Positions 1 through 7,861 are shown, counted from the stretch's first letter. The stretch is 12,643 bases of DNA from Megasphaera sp. UBA5897 (GCA_002431345.1 DJEN01000078.1:10041-22683); one strand, 5' to 3'. Notes: generated by a model not told the origin, from the letters alone. Numbers and translations: made by a program.

Positions 1-89
1 CGGCTGGCATTTTCTTTTTCAAACTGCAGCAACAGCTGGCGGCAGTAATACGCCGAGCCGTGAATATCAGATGCGATGACATATTTCAT
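1..89 (-). CDS. yfcE: YfcE-type metallophosphoesterase, N-terminus only (gene runs off left edge)
   Basis: Only the first 29 codons are in the window, read on the minus strand from an ATG at 89-87. The translation opens MKYVIASDIHGSAYY, where D8-x-H10-G11 is the first metal-binding motif of calcineurin-like phosphoesterases. The close match to the start of the YfcE/MJ0936 group suggests a manganese-dependent phosphodiesterase of unsettled physiological substrate, probably cytoplasmic because no signal peptide is seen. An AAAGGAG ribosome binding site lies about 7 bases upstream of the ATG. The gene starts 21 bases after the acetyltransferase stop codon on the same strand, with no terminator between them, so the two are probably co-transcribed with the acetyltransferase first. 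The other metal ligands and the catalytic His lie outside the window, so the family call rests on the N-terminus alone. Confidence 0.75.
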   Translation of the reverse strand, partial: MKYVIASDIHGSAYYCRQLLLQFEKENAS

Positions 90-110
90 AGTGAATCTCC
101 TTTGCGGTGT

Positions 111-758
111 TTAGTAGGATTTTAGATTATATTTGAAATGCTCCCGATCTTCCGGGAGAATGAGGTGCGCTTTGCTGTCGGCTTGGGTAATGGGACGGAC
201 AGGCCGACAGGGGTTGCCATAGGCAAGAACGTTGTCCGGAATGTCTTTGGTGACCACACTGCCTGCACCGATGACAGCTTGACTGCCAATATGAACGCCG
301 TCCAAAACGATGACGTTGCTGGCAATCCAGACATTGCTGCCAATATGGATTCCCTGAGCGTATTCTGCCATGGTCATCTTGCCCTGCTCATTTAGACCCA
401 GCCGTTCCTGCGCCAGCAGGGGATGGTTGGTAGCCATGAGAGAGACATTGGGACCCAGGCAGACGTTGTCGCCAATGTAAATGGGGCCGTCATCCATGAC
501 GGTCAGGTTAAAGTTGGCAAAAAAATTATTGCCGATATGTGTGTGGCAGCCGTAGTTAAACTGCAGCGGTCCTTGAAAATAGTAGACGCTGCCAATAGAG
601 CCGATAATTTCTTTGATGATAGGCTGCCGTGCCGGATCGCTTTCGTCGAGCTGGTTGAAGCGGAGACAGGCACGATGGGCCTTGCGTTTGCGCTGTACCA
701 ATTCCGGCGTGCGGTTGTTGAACATACAGCCGACAAATATTTTTTCTTCTTCAGTCAT
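111..758 (-). CDS. Maltose/galactoside O-acetyltransferase family protein (left-handed beta-helix)
   Basis: This 215-residue protein belongs to the Maa/LacA/NodL group, which transfers acetyl from acetyl-CoA to a sugar hydroxyl in the cytoplasm. Residues about 1-58 form the helical N-terminal cap typical of maltose acetyltransferases (MTEEEKIFVG...). Residues about 70-185 carry hexapeptide repeats such as IYIGDN, IHIGSN, VHIGSQ and AVIGAG. The NHPL motif places the likely catalytic His at residue 112, and the helix ends with the usual YGNPCRPVRPI segment (180-190). The start at 758 was chosen because GAGGTG sits 6 bases upstream and the family begins here. The open frame extends to 905, but that extension is arginine-rich, family-foreign and overlaps the predicted promoter. 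Length is slightly above the usual 185-205 residues. The substrate cannot be read from sequence. It is probably first in an operon with the downstream phosphoesterase. Confidence 0.9.
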   Translation of the reverse strand: MTEEEKIFVGCMFNNRTPELVQRKRKAHRACLRFNQLDESDPARQPIIKEIIGSIGSVYYFQGPLQFNYGCHTHIGNNFFANFNLTVMDDGPIYIGDNVCLGPNVSLMATNHPLLAQERLGLNEQGKMTMAEYAQGIHIGSNVWIASNVIVLDGVHIGSQAVIGAGSVVTKDIPDNVLAYGNPCRPVRPITQADSKAHLILPEDREHFKYNLKSY

Positions 759-774
759 TTGTATCACCTCGGAT

Positions 775-790
775 ATAGGGTTAAACCTAT
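775..790. promoter_or_regulatory. 16-base imperfect palindrome at the acetyltransferase start point (possible operator)
   Basis: The sequence ATAGGGTTAAACCTAT reads as its own reverse complement at 14 of 16 positions. It lies immediately downstream of the predicted minus-strand -10 element (795-800), where transcription should start, and 17 bases upstream of the acetyltransferase ATG. The position fits a repressor site. No regulator is recognised and the assignment is inference. Confidence 0.3.
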
Positions 791-794
791 TTGT

Positions 795-823
795 ATCATA
801 CTGGCTTACGCTGGAAAAAGCAA
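795..823 (-). promoter_or_regulatory. Predicted sigma-A promoter for the acetyltransferase operon
   Basis: On the minus strand, TTGCTT (823-818) and TATGAT (800-795) are separated by exactly 17 bases. The -10 matches consensus at 5 of 6 positions and the -35 at 3 of 6. A start near 788 would give a leader of about 30 bases before the ATG at 758. It is the best minus-strand candidate found in the spacer. Confidence 0.4.
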
Positions 824-847
824 GGAGGCGCAGGCACTGGCGGGGAC

Positions 848-892
848 TTCTTTTGCCCAGGGTGAAAGAAACTGCCAAAGAACGGCGCCGTT
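848..892. repeat. Two adjacent dyad symmetries in the divergent spacer
   Basis: The first dyad (848-870) has arms TTCTTTTGCC and GGTGAAAGAA around a 3-base centre and pairs over 10 positions if two G-U pairs are allowed. The second (881-892) is a perfect 12-base palindrome, AACGGCGCCGTT, flanked by CCAAAG and TTGG so that a longer bulged stem is possible. Neither is followed by a T-run on the plus strand, so they do not look like plus-strand terminators. They lie upstream of both divergent promoters. They could be protein-binding sites or a copy of a dispersed palindromic repeat; the single window cannot distinguish these. Confidence 0.4.
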
Positions 893-926
893 TTGGGAAA
901 AACACGTATACAGAAAATCAGGCCTC

Positions 927-940
927 TGTACATATGTTTG
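927..940. promoter_or_regulatory. LexA (DinR-type) SOS box overlapping the uvrB promoter
   Basis: The 14-mer TGTACATATGTTTG matches the Bacillus/Firmicute LexA consensus CGAACRNRYGTTYG at 12 of 14 positions, with mismatches only at positions 1 and 3 of the left half. It covers the predicted -35 hexamer (927-932) and the first half of the spacer of the uvrB promoter, so bound LexA would block RNA polymerase. LexA control of uvrB is known in Bacillus subtilis and E. coli. Its use here is inferred from sequence and position. Confidence 0.7.
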
Positions 941-955
941 TCATCATGGTATACT
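927..955 (+). promoter_or_regulatory. Predicted sigma-A promoter of the uvrB-uvrA-uvrC operon
   Basis: TGTACA (927-932) and TATACT (950-955) are separated by 17 bases, and a TG at 947-948 gives an extended -10 (TGGTATACT). Transcription would start near 962, leaving a leader of about 44 bases to the uvrB ATG. The -35 hexamer is part of the SOS box. Confidence 0.65.
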
Positions 956-1005
956 AATATAATCAATAACTATTATTTTTTACTTTGCTGAAACGAGGTA
1001 AGGTT

Positions 1006-3132
1006 ATGGATATACAGTCTCATTTAAGTAAAGATTACGATACATCGCATCCTTTCCGCGTCGTTGCGCCGTATGAACCGATGGGCGACCAGCCGGAAGC
1101 CATTCGGTCGCTGGCAGACGGCGTAAAGTCCGGGCAGTGGGCACAAGTACTGCTGGGAGCGACAGGAACAGGGAAAACGTTTACGATGGCCAAAGTCATA
1201 GAAGCCGTACAGAAGCCGACCCTTGTCATCGCGCACAACAAGACGCTGGCGGCGCAGCTTTGCAGTGAATTTAAAGCGTTTTTTCCTGACAATGAAGTGG
1301 CATATTTTGTCAGCTACTATGATTATTACCAGCCGGAAGCATATATTGCTTCGACGGATACGTATATTGAAAAAGATGCGTCGATTAATGATGAAATCGA
1401 CAAACTGCGCCACTCGGCGACGATGAGTCTCTTTGAACGGCGCGATGTCATTATTGTTGCGTCCGTATCCTGTATTTACGGATTGGGCGATCCGGAAGAC
1501 TACAGCGAACTGGTCGTATCTCTGCGACTGGGGCAGGAAAAAACGCAGGAAGAGATTCTGCACAAACTCGTCGATATTCAATACACGCGCAACGATATGA
1601 ACTTGGAACGCGGCACATTCCGCGTACACGGCGATACGATAGAAGTCATGCCGGCTGCTTATGATAATGCCGTTATCCGTATCGAAATGTTTGGCGATGA
1701 AATCGACCGCCTGACAGAAGTAGATGCCTTGACTGGTGAAGTGCTGGCAGAACGCAGTCATGTGGCTATTTATCCGGCAAGTCATTATGTAACGACAAAA
1801 GATAAGATGGAACGGGCTCTCGGCACGATTCGGACAGAACTGGACGCGCGGCTGAAAGAGCTGAAGGACGGCGGCCATTTGCTGGAAGCGCAGCGGCTGG
1901 AACAGCGGACGCGCTACGACATGGAAATGATGGAAGAAATGGGCTATTGTTCCGGCATAGAAAATTACTCGCGCCATTTGGCAGGACGCAAAGCCGGCGA
2001 AGCACCGTATACCCTGCTGGATTACTTTCCCGACGATTTTTTGATTATGATTGATGAATCCCACGTGACGCTGCCGCAGCTGCGGGCTATGTATGCCGGC
2101 GACCGTTCGCGTAAGGAAAACTTGATTGAATACGGATTTCGTCTGCCTTCGGCACTGGACAACCGGCCGCTGAAGTTTGAAGAGTTTGTCGAACGAATCA
2201 ACCAAATTATTTATGTCAGCGCCACGCCGGGACCGTATGAAATGGAAGTACAGACCAATCTGGCACAGCAGATTATCCGGCCGACAGGGCTTTTGGACCC
2301 TAAAGTAGAAGTACGGCCGACAGCCGGGCAGATGGATGATTTGCTGAGTGAAATCCGCCGGCGCGTCGACAAGAAAGAACGGGTGCTCGTCACGACACTG
2401 ACCAAAAAGATGGCTGAAGATTTGACGGATTACTTGAAAGAAATGGGCGTCCTCGTCCGTTATCTGCATTCGGATATTGCTACGATTGAACGGGCTGATA
2501 TTATCCGTGATTTGCGGGCCGGCGTGTTTGACGTACTGGTTGGCATCAACCTCCTTCGTGAAGGGCTGGATATGCCGGAAGTATCGCTGGTGGCTATATT
2601 GGATGCCGATAAAGAAGGATTTTTGCGTTCTGATACGTCGCTGATTCAGACGATGGGCCGCGCAGCCCGCAACGTCGATGGGACTGTTATCATGTATGCC
2701 GATAAAATTACCGATTCCATGGCACGGGCTATGGATGAAACGCAGCGGCGCCGTGAAGTACAGGCGGCATACAACAAGAAACATCATATTATTCCTAAAT
2801 CCGTCAAAAAAGACGTCGTCAACTTGATAGAACTGACGAAAGTGGCAGAAGACAGCAAAACATACAACAGCGGCAGTGACGGCAAGATGACAAAAGAAAG
2901 GCTGCATAAAGTAATTCATACGCTGACGCAGCAAATGAAGGAAGCCGCTAAAAATTTGGAATTTGAAAAAGCGGCAGCCCTGCGGGATAAGCTGGGACAG
3001 CTGCGGCAGCAGCTCAGTGCCATGAGCTATGACGACACGCTGCCCAAACAGATGCAGGGCCGTGATATGCCGTCAGCCCGCTACGTACGGAAAATAAAGC
3101 GGCCTGATGCAAAACGCAGAAAAGGCAAGTAG
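1006..3132 (+). CDS. uvrB: UvrB, excinuclease ABC subunit B
   Basis: UvrB is the damage-verifying helicase-like subunit of nucleotide excision repair: it is loaded by UvrA, clamps one DNA strand, and recruits UvrC. The 708-residue protein is full length and has every expected landmark: Walker A GATGTGKT (51-58), the tyrosine-rich beta-hairpin for strand insertion (about 99-122, with YYDYYQPEAY), the Walker B box IDESH (349-353), SATPG (405-409), motif VI QTMGRAARN (548-556), and a C-terminal UVR domain (about 635-670, LEFEKAA) that binds UvrC. The ATG at 1006 was chosen because GAGGT lies 6 bases before it and AAGG closer still. An in-frame TTG at 985 would add seven residues but has no good ribosome binding site. 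It is first gene of the operon and follows a promoter with an SOS box. Long open frames on the opposite strand are shadows. Confidence 0.98.
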   Translation: MDIQSHLSKDYDTSHPFRVVAPYEPMGDQPEAIRSLADGVKSGQWAQVLLGATGTGKTFTMAKVIEAVQKPTLVIAHNKTLAAQLCSEFKAFFPDNEVAYFVSYYDYYQPEAYIASTDTYIEKDASINDEIDKLRHSATMSLFERRDVIIVASVSCIYGLGDPEDYSELVVSLRLGQEKTQEEILHKLVDIQYTRNDMNLERGTFRVHGDTIEVMPAAYDNAVIRIEMFGDEIDRLTEVDALTGEVLAERSHVAIYPASHYVTTKDKMERALGTIRTELDARLKELKDGGHLLEAQRLEQRTRYDMEMMEEMGYCSGIENYSRHLAGRKAGEAPYTLLDYFPDDFLIMIDESHVTLPQLRAMYAGDRSRKENLIEYGFRLPSALDNRPLKFEEFVERINQIIYVSATPGPYEMEVQTNLAQQIIRPTGLLDPKVEVRPTAGQMDDLLSEIRRRVDKKERVLVTTLTKKMAEDLTDYLKEMGVLVRYLHSDIATIERADIIRDLRAGVFDVLVGINLLREGLDMPEVSLVAILDADKEGFLRSDTSLIQTMGRAARNVDGTVIMYADKITDSMARAMDETQRRREVQAAYNKKHHIIPKSVKKDVVNLIELTKVAEDSKTYNSGSDGKMTKERLHKVIHTLTQQMKEAAKNLEFEKAAALRDKLGQLRQQLSAMSYDDTLPKQMQGRDMPSARYVRKIKRPDAKRRKGK

Positions 3133-3177
3133 AAACAGGACATGGCAAGATTGAAAAAAGGAGCAGACAGATACGGT

Positions 3178-6030
3178 ATGCAGGATAGATATATTGTCAT
3201 TAAAGGAGCAAGACAGCATAATTTAAAAAATATCGACGTGAAGATACCTCGGGACAAATTAGTCGTGTTTACGGGATTGTCCGGTTCCGGGAAATCGTCG
3301 CTGGCATTTGACACGATTTATGCCGAAGGACAGCGGCGCTATGTCGAATCATTATCAGCCTATGCACGGCAGTTTTTGGGACAAATGGACAAGCCTGATG
3401 TCGATTATATTGAAGGCTTGTCACCGGCGATTTCTATTGACCAAAAGACGACGAGCCGCAATCCCCGCTCAACAGTCGGCACGGTCACGGAAATTTACGA
3501 TTATCTCCGCCTGCTCTATGCCAGAGTCGGCGAAGCGTACTGCCCTAAATGCGGCAAACCGATTCGCCAGCAGACGATTGAACAAATGGCAGATGCCGTC
3601 ATGGCTTTGGGAAACGGTGAAAAGGTTATGATTATGGCGCCTGTCGTTGACGGACGCAAGGGAACACACCAAAAACTGCTTTCCCGCCTGGTCAAGGACG
3701 GCTATGTCCGCGTGCGCGTCGATGGGGAAATATACTTGTTGTCAGACGACATTCCCTTGGATAAAAATAAAAAGCATACGATTGACGTGATTATCGACCG
3801 GCTGGTCATTAAAGAAAGCATTCTGACGCGTCTGACAGACTCGCTGGAAACAGCGGCCAAGCTGGCAGACGGCATTGTTCATATTTTTCAGATGAGTACG
3901 AAACAGGTATTGACATTCAGCCAGCATTTTGCCTGCCCGGACTGCCATGTCAGTCTGCCGGAAATTGAGCCGCATCTGTTTTCCTTCAACAGTCCTTTTG
4001 GCGCCTGCCCGGATTGCTCCGGCATCGGCAGCACGATGGAAGTCGATCCCAAGCTGGTACTGCCGGATACCCACAAGGCATTTATCGATGGCGCAGTGGC
4101 GGCACTCAGCAGCAATCCCGATTCTTGGTTTATGCGGCAGCTTGGCGGCTTGCTGCAGCTGCACGGCTTTTCGCTGGAAAACTGTTATGCCGATTTGCCT
4201 CATGAAGTACAGCAAGACGTCATGTGGGGCACAGACGATACGTGCGTGTTTGAATATGAAAACCTGCGCGGCGAAACCAAGCAGTACGCGACGGCCTTTG
4301 AAGGGGTTATCCCCATGGTGCGGCGCCGCTATAAAGAAGCCTCTTCCGATATGATGCGAGATCAGTTTGCCCAGTTTATGACCGTAAAGCCCTGTACGAC
4401 CTGCCACGGCACGCGGCTTCGCCATGAAGCGCTGGCGATCAAAATCGGCGGGCTGCATATTGCAGAGCTGACGGACATGACGGTCCGGGACTTGATTCCT
4501 TTTTTTGAAAATTTGCAGTTGACGGAAAAACAGGCCTTGATTGGCAAACAGATTTTTAAGGAAATTAAAGCACGGCTGAACTTTTTACAAACTGTGGGCT
4601 TGGAATATTTGACATTGTCGCGGACAGCAGGCACTCTTTCTGGCGGCGAAGCCCAGCGAATCCGTCTGGCTACGCAGATTGGTTCCGGTTTGGTCGGCGT
4701 GCTGTATATTCTGGATGAACCGTCTATTGGACTGCATCAGCGGGACAATGACAAACTGCTGCAGGCGTTAAAGAATTTGCGGGATTTGGGCAACACGCTG
4801 ATTGTTGTCGAACATGATGAAGATACGATGCGGGCTGCTGATTTTATTTTGGATATCGGGCCGGCGGCAGGAGAACACGGCGGCCAGGTCGTAGCACAGG
4901 GAACTGCCGCAGATATTATGGCCTGCCCGGAATCGCTTACAGGCCAGTATTTGAAGGGAACTAAATATATTCCCATTCCGGCTGTGCGCCGCAAGGGCAA
5001 CGGCTCTTTTATTGAAATCATCGGTGCTGCCGAACACAATTTAAAGAATATTCACGTCGCCTTTCCATTAGGGACGCTGACAGTTGTCACCGGCGTGTCC
5101 GGTTCCGGCAAATCTACGTTAGTCAATGAAATCCTTTATAAAGGATTGGCAGAAGCCGTCTACGGTACGCCGCACCGGCCGGGAAAATTCAAAACGATTA
5201 AGGGAACGGAATATGTAGATAAAATCATTAATATTGACCAATCCCCCATAGGCAGGACGCCGCGTTCCAACCCGGCAACCTATACGGGCGTGTTTGATTT
5301 TATCCGCCAGCTGTACAGCCAGACTGCGGAAGCCAAGGTGCGCGGATATAAAGCGGGCCGCTTCAGTTTCAACGTCAAAGGCGGCCGCTGTGAAGCCTGC
5401 CGCGGCGATGGTATCATCCGCATTGAAATGAACTTTTTGCCGGATGTGTACGTACCGTGCGAAGTGTGCCACGGCGCACGGTATAATCGGGAAACACTGG
5501 AAGTAAAATATAAAGGCAAGACGATTGCCGATGTTTTAAATATGACTGTCGATGACGCCTGTGCATTTTTTGCCAACATTCCACGGATATACAATAAATT
5601 GAAAACCCTGCAGGAAGTAGGACTAGGCTATATACACATCGGACAGCCGGCGACGACGCTGTCCGGCGGGGAAGCCCAGCGTGTCAAGCTGGCGACAGAA
5701 TTATCCAAGCGCAGTACGGGCCGGACGATGTATATTTTGGATGAACCGACGACAGGCCTGCATACGGCGGATATTCACAAGCTGATGGATGTGCTGCAGC
5801 TGCTTGTTGACGGCGGTGATACAGTCGTTGTGATTGAACATAATCTGGATGTCATCAAAACGGCAGATTATCTGATTGATTTGGGGCCGGAAGGCGGCGA
5901 CGGCGGCGGCACAGTCGTAGCGACAGGGACGCCGGAAGCGGTCTGCGACGTACCGCAGTCTTATACAGGGCAGTTCTTGAAGCCTGTTTTGGAACGGACG
6001 AAAGCCCTGATGGCAAAGGAGCAGGACTGA
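3178..6030 (+). CDS. uvrA: UvrA, excinuclease ABC subunit A (DNA-damage-sensing ATPase)
   Basis: UvrA dimerises, scans DNA for distortion and hands the site to UvrB. The 950-residue protein has two ABC ATPase modules: Walker A GLSGSGKS (33-40), signature LSGGEAQRI (487-495) and Walker B ILDEPSIGL (511-519); then Walker A GVSGSGKS (639-646), signature LSGGEAQRV (828-836) and Walker B ILDEPTTGL (853-861). Zinc-binding pairs are C122/C125 with C406/C409, C253/C256 with C277/C280, and C738/C741 with C761/C764; the first pairing follows known UvrA structures. The start is uncertain. ATG 3178 gives the family-typical opening (MQDRYIVIKGARQHNLKN) and has AAGGAG upstream, but at a long 14-base spacing. 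ATG 3142 adds 12 residues and sits only 9 bases after the uvrB stop, but CAGGA is just one base from it. Co-transcription with uvrB is likely either way. Confidence 0.97.
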   Translation: MQDRYIVIKGARQHNLKNIDVKIPRDKLVVFTGLSGSGKSSLAFDTIYAEGQRRYVESLSAYARQFLGQMDKPDVDYIEGLSPAISIDQKTTSRNPRSTVGTVTEIYDYLRLLYARVGEAYCPKCGKPIRQQTIEQMADAVMALGNGEKVMIMAPVVDGRKGTHQKLLSRLVKDGYVRVRVDGEIYLLSDDIPLDKNKKHTIDVIIDRLVIKESILTRLTDSLETAAKLADGIVHIFQMSTKQVLTFSQHFACPDCHVSLPEIEPHLFSFNSPFGACPDCSGIGSTMEVDPKLVLPDTHKAFIDGAVAALSSNPDSWFMRQLGGLLQLHGFSLENCYADLPHEVQQDVMWGTDDTCVFEYENLRGETKQYATAFEGVIPMVRRRYKEASSDMMRDQFAQFMTVKPCTTCHGTRLRHEALAIKIGGLHIAELTDMTVRDLIPFFENLQLTEKQALIGKQIFKEIKARLNFLQTVGLEYLTLSRTAGTLSGGEAQRIRLATQIGSGLVGVLYILDEPSIGLHQRDNDKLLQALKNLRDLGNTLIVVEHDEDTMRAADFILDIGPAAGEHGGQVVAQGTAADIMACPESLTGQYLKGTKYIPIPAVRRKGNGSFIEIIGAAEHNLKNIHVAFPLGTLTVVTGVSGSGKSTLVNEILYKGLAEAVYGTPHRPGKFKTIKGTEYVDKIINIDQSPIGRTPRSNPATYTGVFDFIRQLYSQTAEAKVRGYKAGRFSFNVKGGRCEACRGDGIIRIEMNFLPDVYVPCEVCHGARYNRETLEVKYKGKTIADVLNMTVDDACAFFANIPRIYNKLKTLQEVGLGYIHIGQPATTLSGGEAQRVKLATELSKRSTGRTMYILDEPTTGLHTADIHKLMDVLQLLVDGGDTVVVIEHNLDVIKTADYLIDLGPEGGDGGGTVVATGTPEAVCDVPQSYTGQFLKPVLERTKALMAKEQD

Positions 6031-6031
6031 G

Positions 6032-7861
6032 ATGGCGTTAGCAGAAACGGTCTTGGAAAAAGTACGTAATTTGACGACCCAGCCGGGTGTTTATCTGTGG
6101 AAAAACGCGCAGGGGCAGATTATTTATGTCGGCAAGGCGGTCAATCTGCGCAATCGCGTGCGCAGCTATATCCGCCACGATGCCCGGCGGGCTCCGAAAG
6201 TAGCAGCGATGATAAGCCATGCGGCAGATGTCGAAACCATTGTCGTAGCCAACGAAATGGAAGCGCTCATACTGGAAAATACGCTGATTAAGAAGCATCA
6301 TCCCCGCTACAATATCATGCTCCGCGATGATAAGACGTATCCGTACATCAAGGTGACGCTGCAGGAAGCGTATCCCCGTATTTTTATGACGCGCCGTGTC
6401 AGCCATGACGGTGCTCGGTATTTTGGCCCTTTTGCCAATGGACTGGCAGTGCACCGCGTGCTGAAATTGATGCAGCGGGCTTTTCACATTCGTTCGTGCC
6501 GCACCATGCAGGCAGACCGCCCTTGTCTGCAGTATCATCTGCATCATTGTGATGCGCCGTGCGTTCACTATATTACCAAAAAAGAGTACCATGAGCTGGT
6601 ACAGCAGGCCGTCGATATACTGGAAGGACGTAATACAGAGATCATTCGGCAGCTGCAGAACCAGATGGAAGAAGCAGCAGAACAGCTGGAGTTTGAAAAA
6701 GCGGCTATGTACCGCGACCAAATGGAAGCCGTCAAAGTTATACAGGAACAGCAGCATATTCAGACAATTGGCGGCGGCGACATGGACGTGCTGGGATTTG
6801 CTGCTGATGCCGGCCAGACCTGCGTTCAAATTTATACGATACGTCAGGGACGGCTGCTGGGGCGGGAAACATTTACGCTGGAAAACAGCATGGATGAAAC
6901 GAGCGGCGCCTTGACGGCAGCCGTGCTTGATCAGTATTATACAGAAAATATGTTTATACCTAAGGAAATCGTCGTAGCATCTGTAGAGGACTTGGAAGAA
7001 CATGCCCATCGGCTGAGTCTGCTCAAAAAACAACGGGTGGATATTGTGATTCCGCAGCGGGGCATCAAAAAAAAGCTGCTCGCTATGGCCGAAGATAATG
7101 CCCGTGTCCTGCTGGAACAGCGACGCCTGCAGTGGCAGCATGACATAGATAAGACGAGCGGCGCCGTAGAAGCACTGGCGCGCGTGCTGGACCTGCCAAG
7201 GCTTCCGGAACGCATGGAATGTTTTGATATTTCACATACCCAGGGGATAGAAACGGTTGCTTCCATGGTTGTCTTTGAACATGGGCAGCCGGCGAAAAAA
7301 GAATACCGGCGCTTCAAATTAAAGACCGTACAGGGCAAGCCTGATGACTTTAAATCGATGGCAGAAATTATGGGACGCCGCTATGGCGAGAGGGACTGGC
7401 CGGAGCCGGATTTGATTGTCATTGACGGCGGCAAAGGACAGCTGCACGCGGCCCTGCCTATCATTCGGGACGCTGGCTGTGAAGCGCCTGTCATCAGCTT
7501 GGCAAAACGGATTGAAGAAGTATTTGTAGAAGGACGCAGTGATTCGATTATTTTGAGCCATCACACGCCGGAACTGCAGCTTTTGCAGGCTATCCGTGAT
7601 GAAGCCCATCGGTTTGCCATTACATACCACCGCAGTCTCCGCGGCAAGCGAAGCCTGGTTTCCATTTTAGATCATATTGAGGGCATTGGCCCCAAACGGC
7701 GCAAAGCCTTATGGACGGCCTTTAAAACATTGGATGATATGAAGCAGGCTACGATAGAAGAATTGGCAGCCGTGCCGACGATGACTCACGAAGCAGCAGA
7801 AAATGTGTATTATTTTTTCCGCTTGGGAACGGATGAAAAACGAAAACTGACAAAATCATAG
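6032..7861 (+). CDS. uvrC: UvrC, excinuclease ABC subunit C (dual-incision nuclease)
   Basis: UvrC cuts the damaged strand on both sides of a lesion held by UvrB. The 609-residue protein is full length. The GIY-YIG domain (about 15-95) makes the 3' cut and shows GVYLW (19-23), YVGKA (32-36), R40 and the NEMEALILE segment with the metal-binding Glu. Four cysteines follow at 156, 165, 173 and 177, matching the cluster-binding cysteines reported for E. coli UvrC. A UVR domain (about 203-240) contacts UvrB. The RNase H-like domain makes the 5' cut, with D399 (CFDISH), D465 (IDGGKGQ) and H526 (RDEAHRFA), and paired helix-hairpin-helix motifs close the protein (about 545-600). The ATG lies one base after the uvrA stop, with AAGGAG 10 bases upstream inside uvrA, which implies coupled translation. 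It is the last gene of the operon and is followed directly by a terminator. Confidence 0.98.
   Translation: MALAETVLEKVRNLTTQPGVYLWKNAQGQIIYVGKAVNLRNRVRSYIRHDARRAPKVAAMISHAADVETIVVANEMEALILENTLIKKHHPRYNIMLRDDKTYPYIKVTLQEAYPRIFMTRRVSHDGARYFGPFANGLAVHRVLKLMQRAFHIRSCRTMQADRPCLQYHLHHCDAPCVHYITKKEYHELVQQAVDILEGRNTEIIRQLQNQMEEAAEQLEFEKAAMYRDQMEAVKVIQEQQHIQTIGGGDMDVLGFAADAGQTCVQIYTIRQGRLLGRETFTLENSMDETSGALTAAVLDQYYTENMFIPKEIVVASVEDLEEHAHRLSLLKKQRVDIVIPQRGIKKKLLAMAEDNARVLLEQRRLQWQHDIDKTSGAVEALARVLDLPRLPERMECFDISHTQGIETVASMVVFEHGQPAKKEYRRFKLKTVQGKPDDFKSMAEIMGRRYGERDWPEPDLIVIDGGKGQLHAALPIIRDAGCEAPVISLAKRIEEVFVEGRSDSIILSHHTPELQLLQAIRDEAHRFAITYHRSLRGKRSLVSILDHIEGIGPKRRKALWTAFKTLDDMKQATIEELAAVPTMTHEAAENVYYFFRLGTDEKRKLTKS

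Noticed and set aside
759..905. N-terminal extension of the acetyltransferase to an ATG at 905.
   Set aside because: The extra 49 residues are foreign to the family and overlap the predicted promoter, while the ATG at 758 has a strong GAGGTG and matches the family start.
423..962. A 179-codon plus-strand open frame opposite the acetyltransferase and crossing the spacer.
   Set aside because: It is antisense to a clear hexapeptide acetyltransferase and runs through the uvrB promoter and SOS box; no start signal or homology is visible.
1024..2934. A 636-codon open frame on the minus strand opposite uvrB.
   Set aside because: It lies wholly inside an unmistakable uvrB, has no plausible ribosome binding site or recognisable domain, and its composition (rich in H, F, R and Q) is typical of a frame antisense to a biased coding sequence.
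6038..7141. A 367-codon minus-strand open frame opposite uvrC, and a similar 238-codon one opposite uvrA (3742-4458).
   Set aside because: Both are shadows of well-supported genes, with the same antisense composition and no domain signal.
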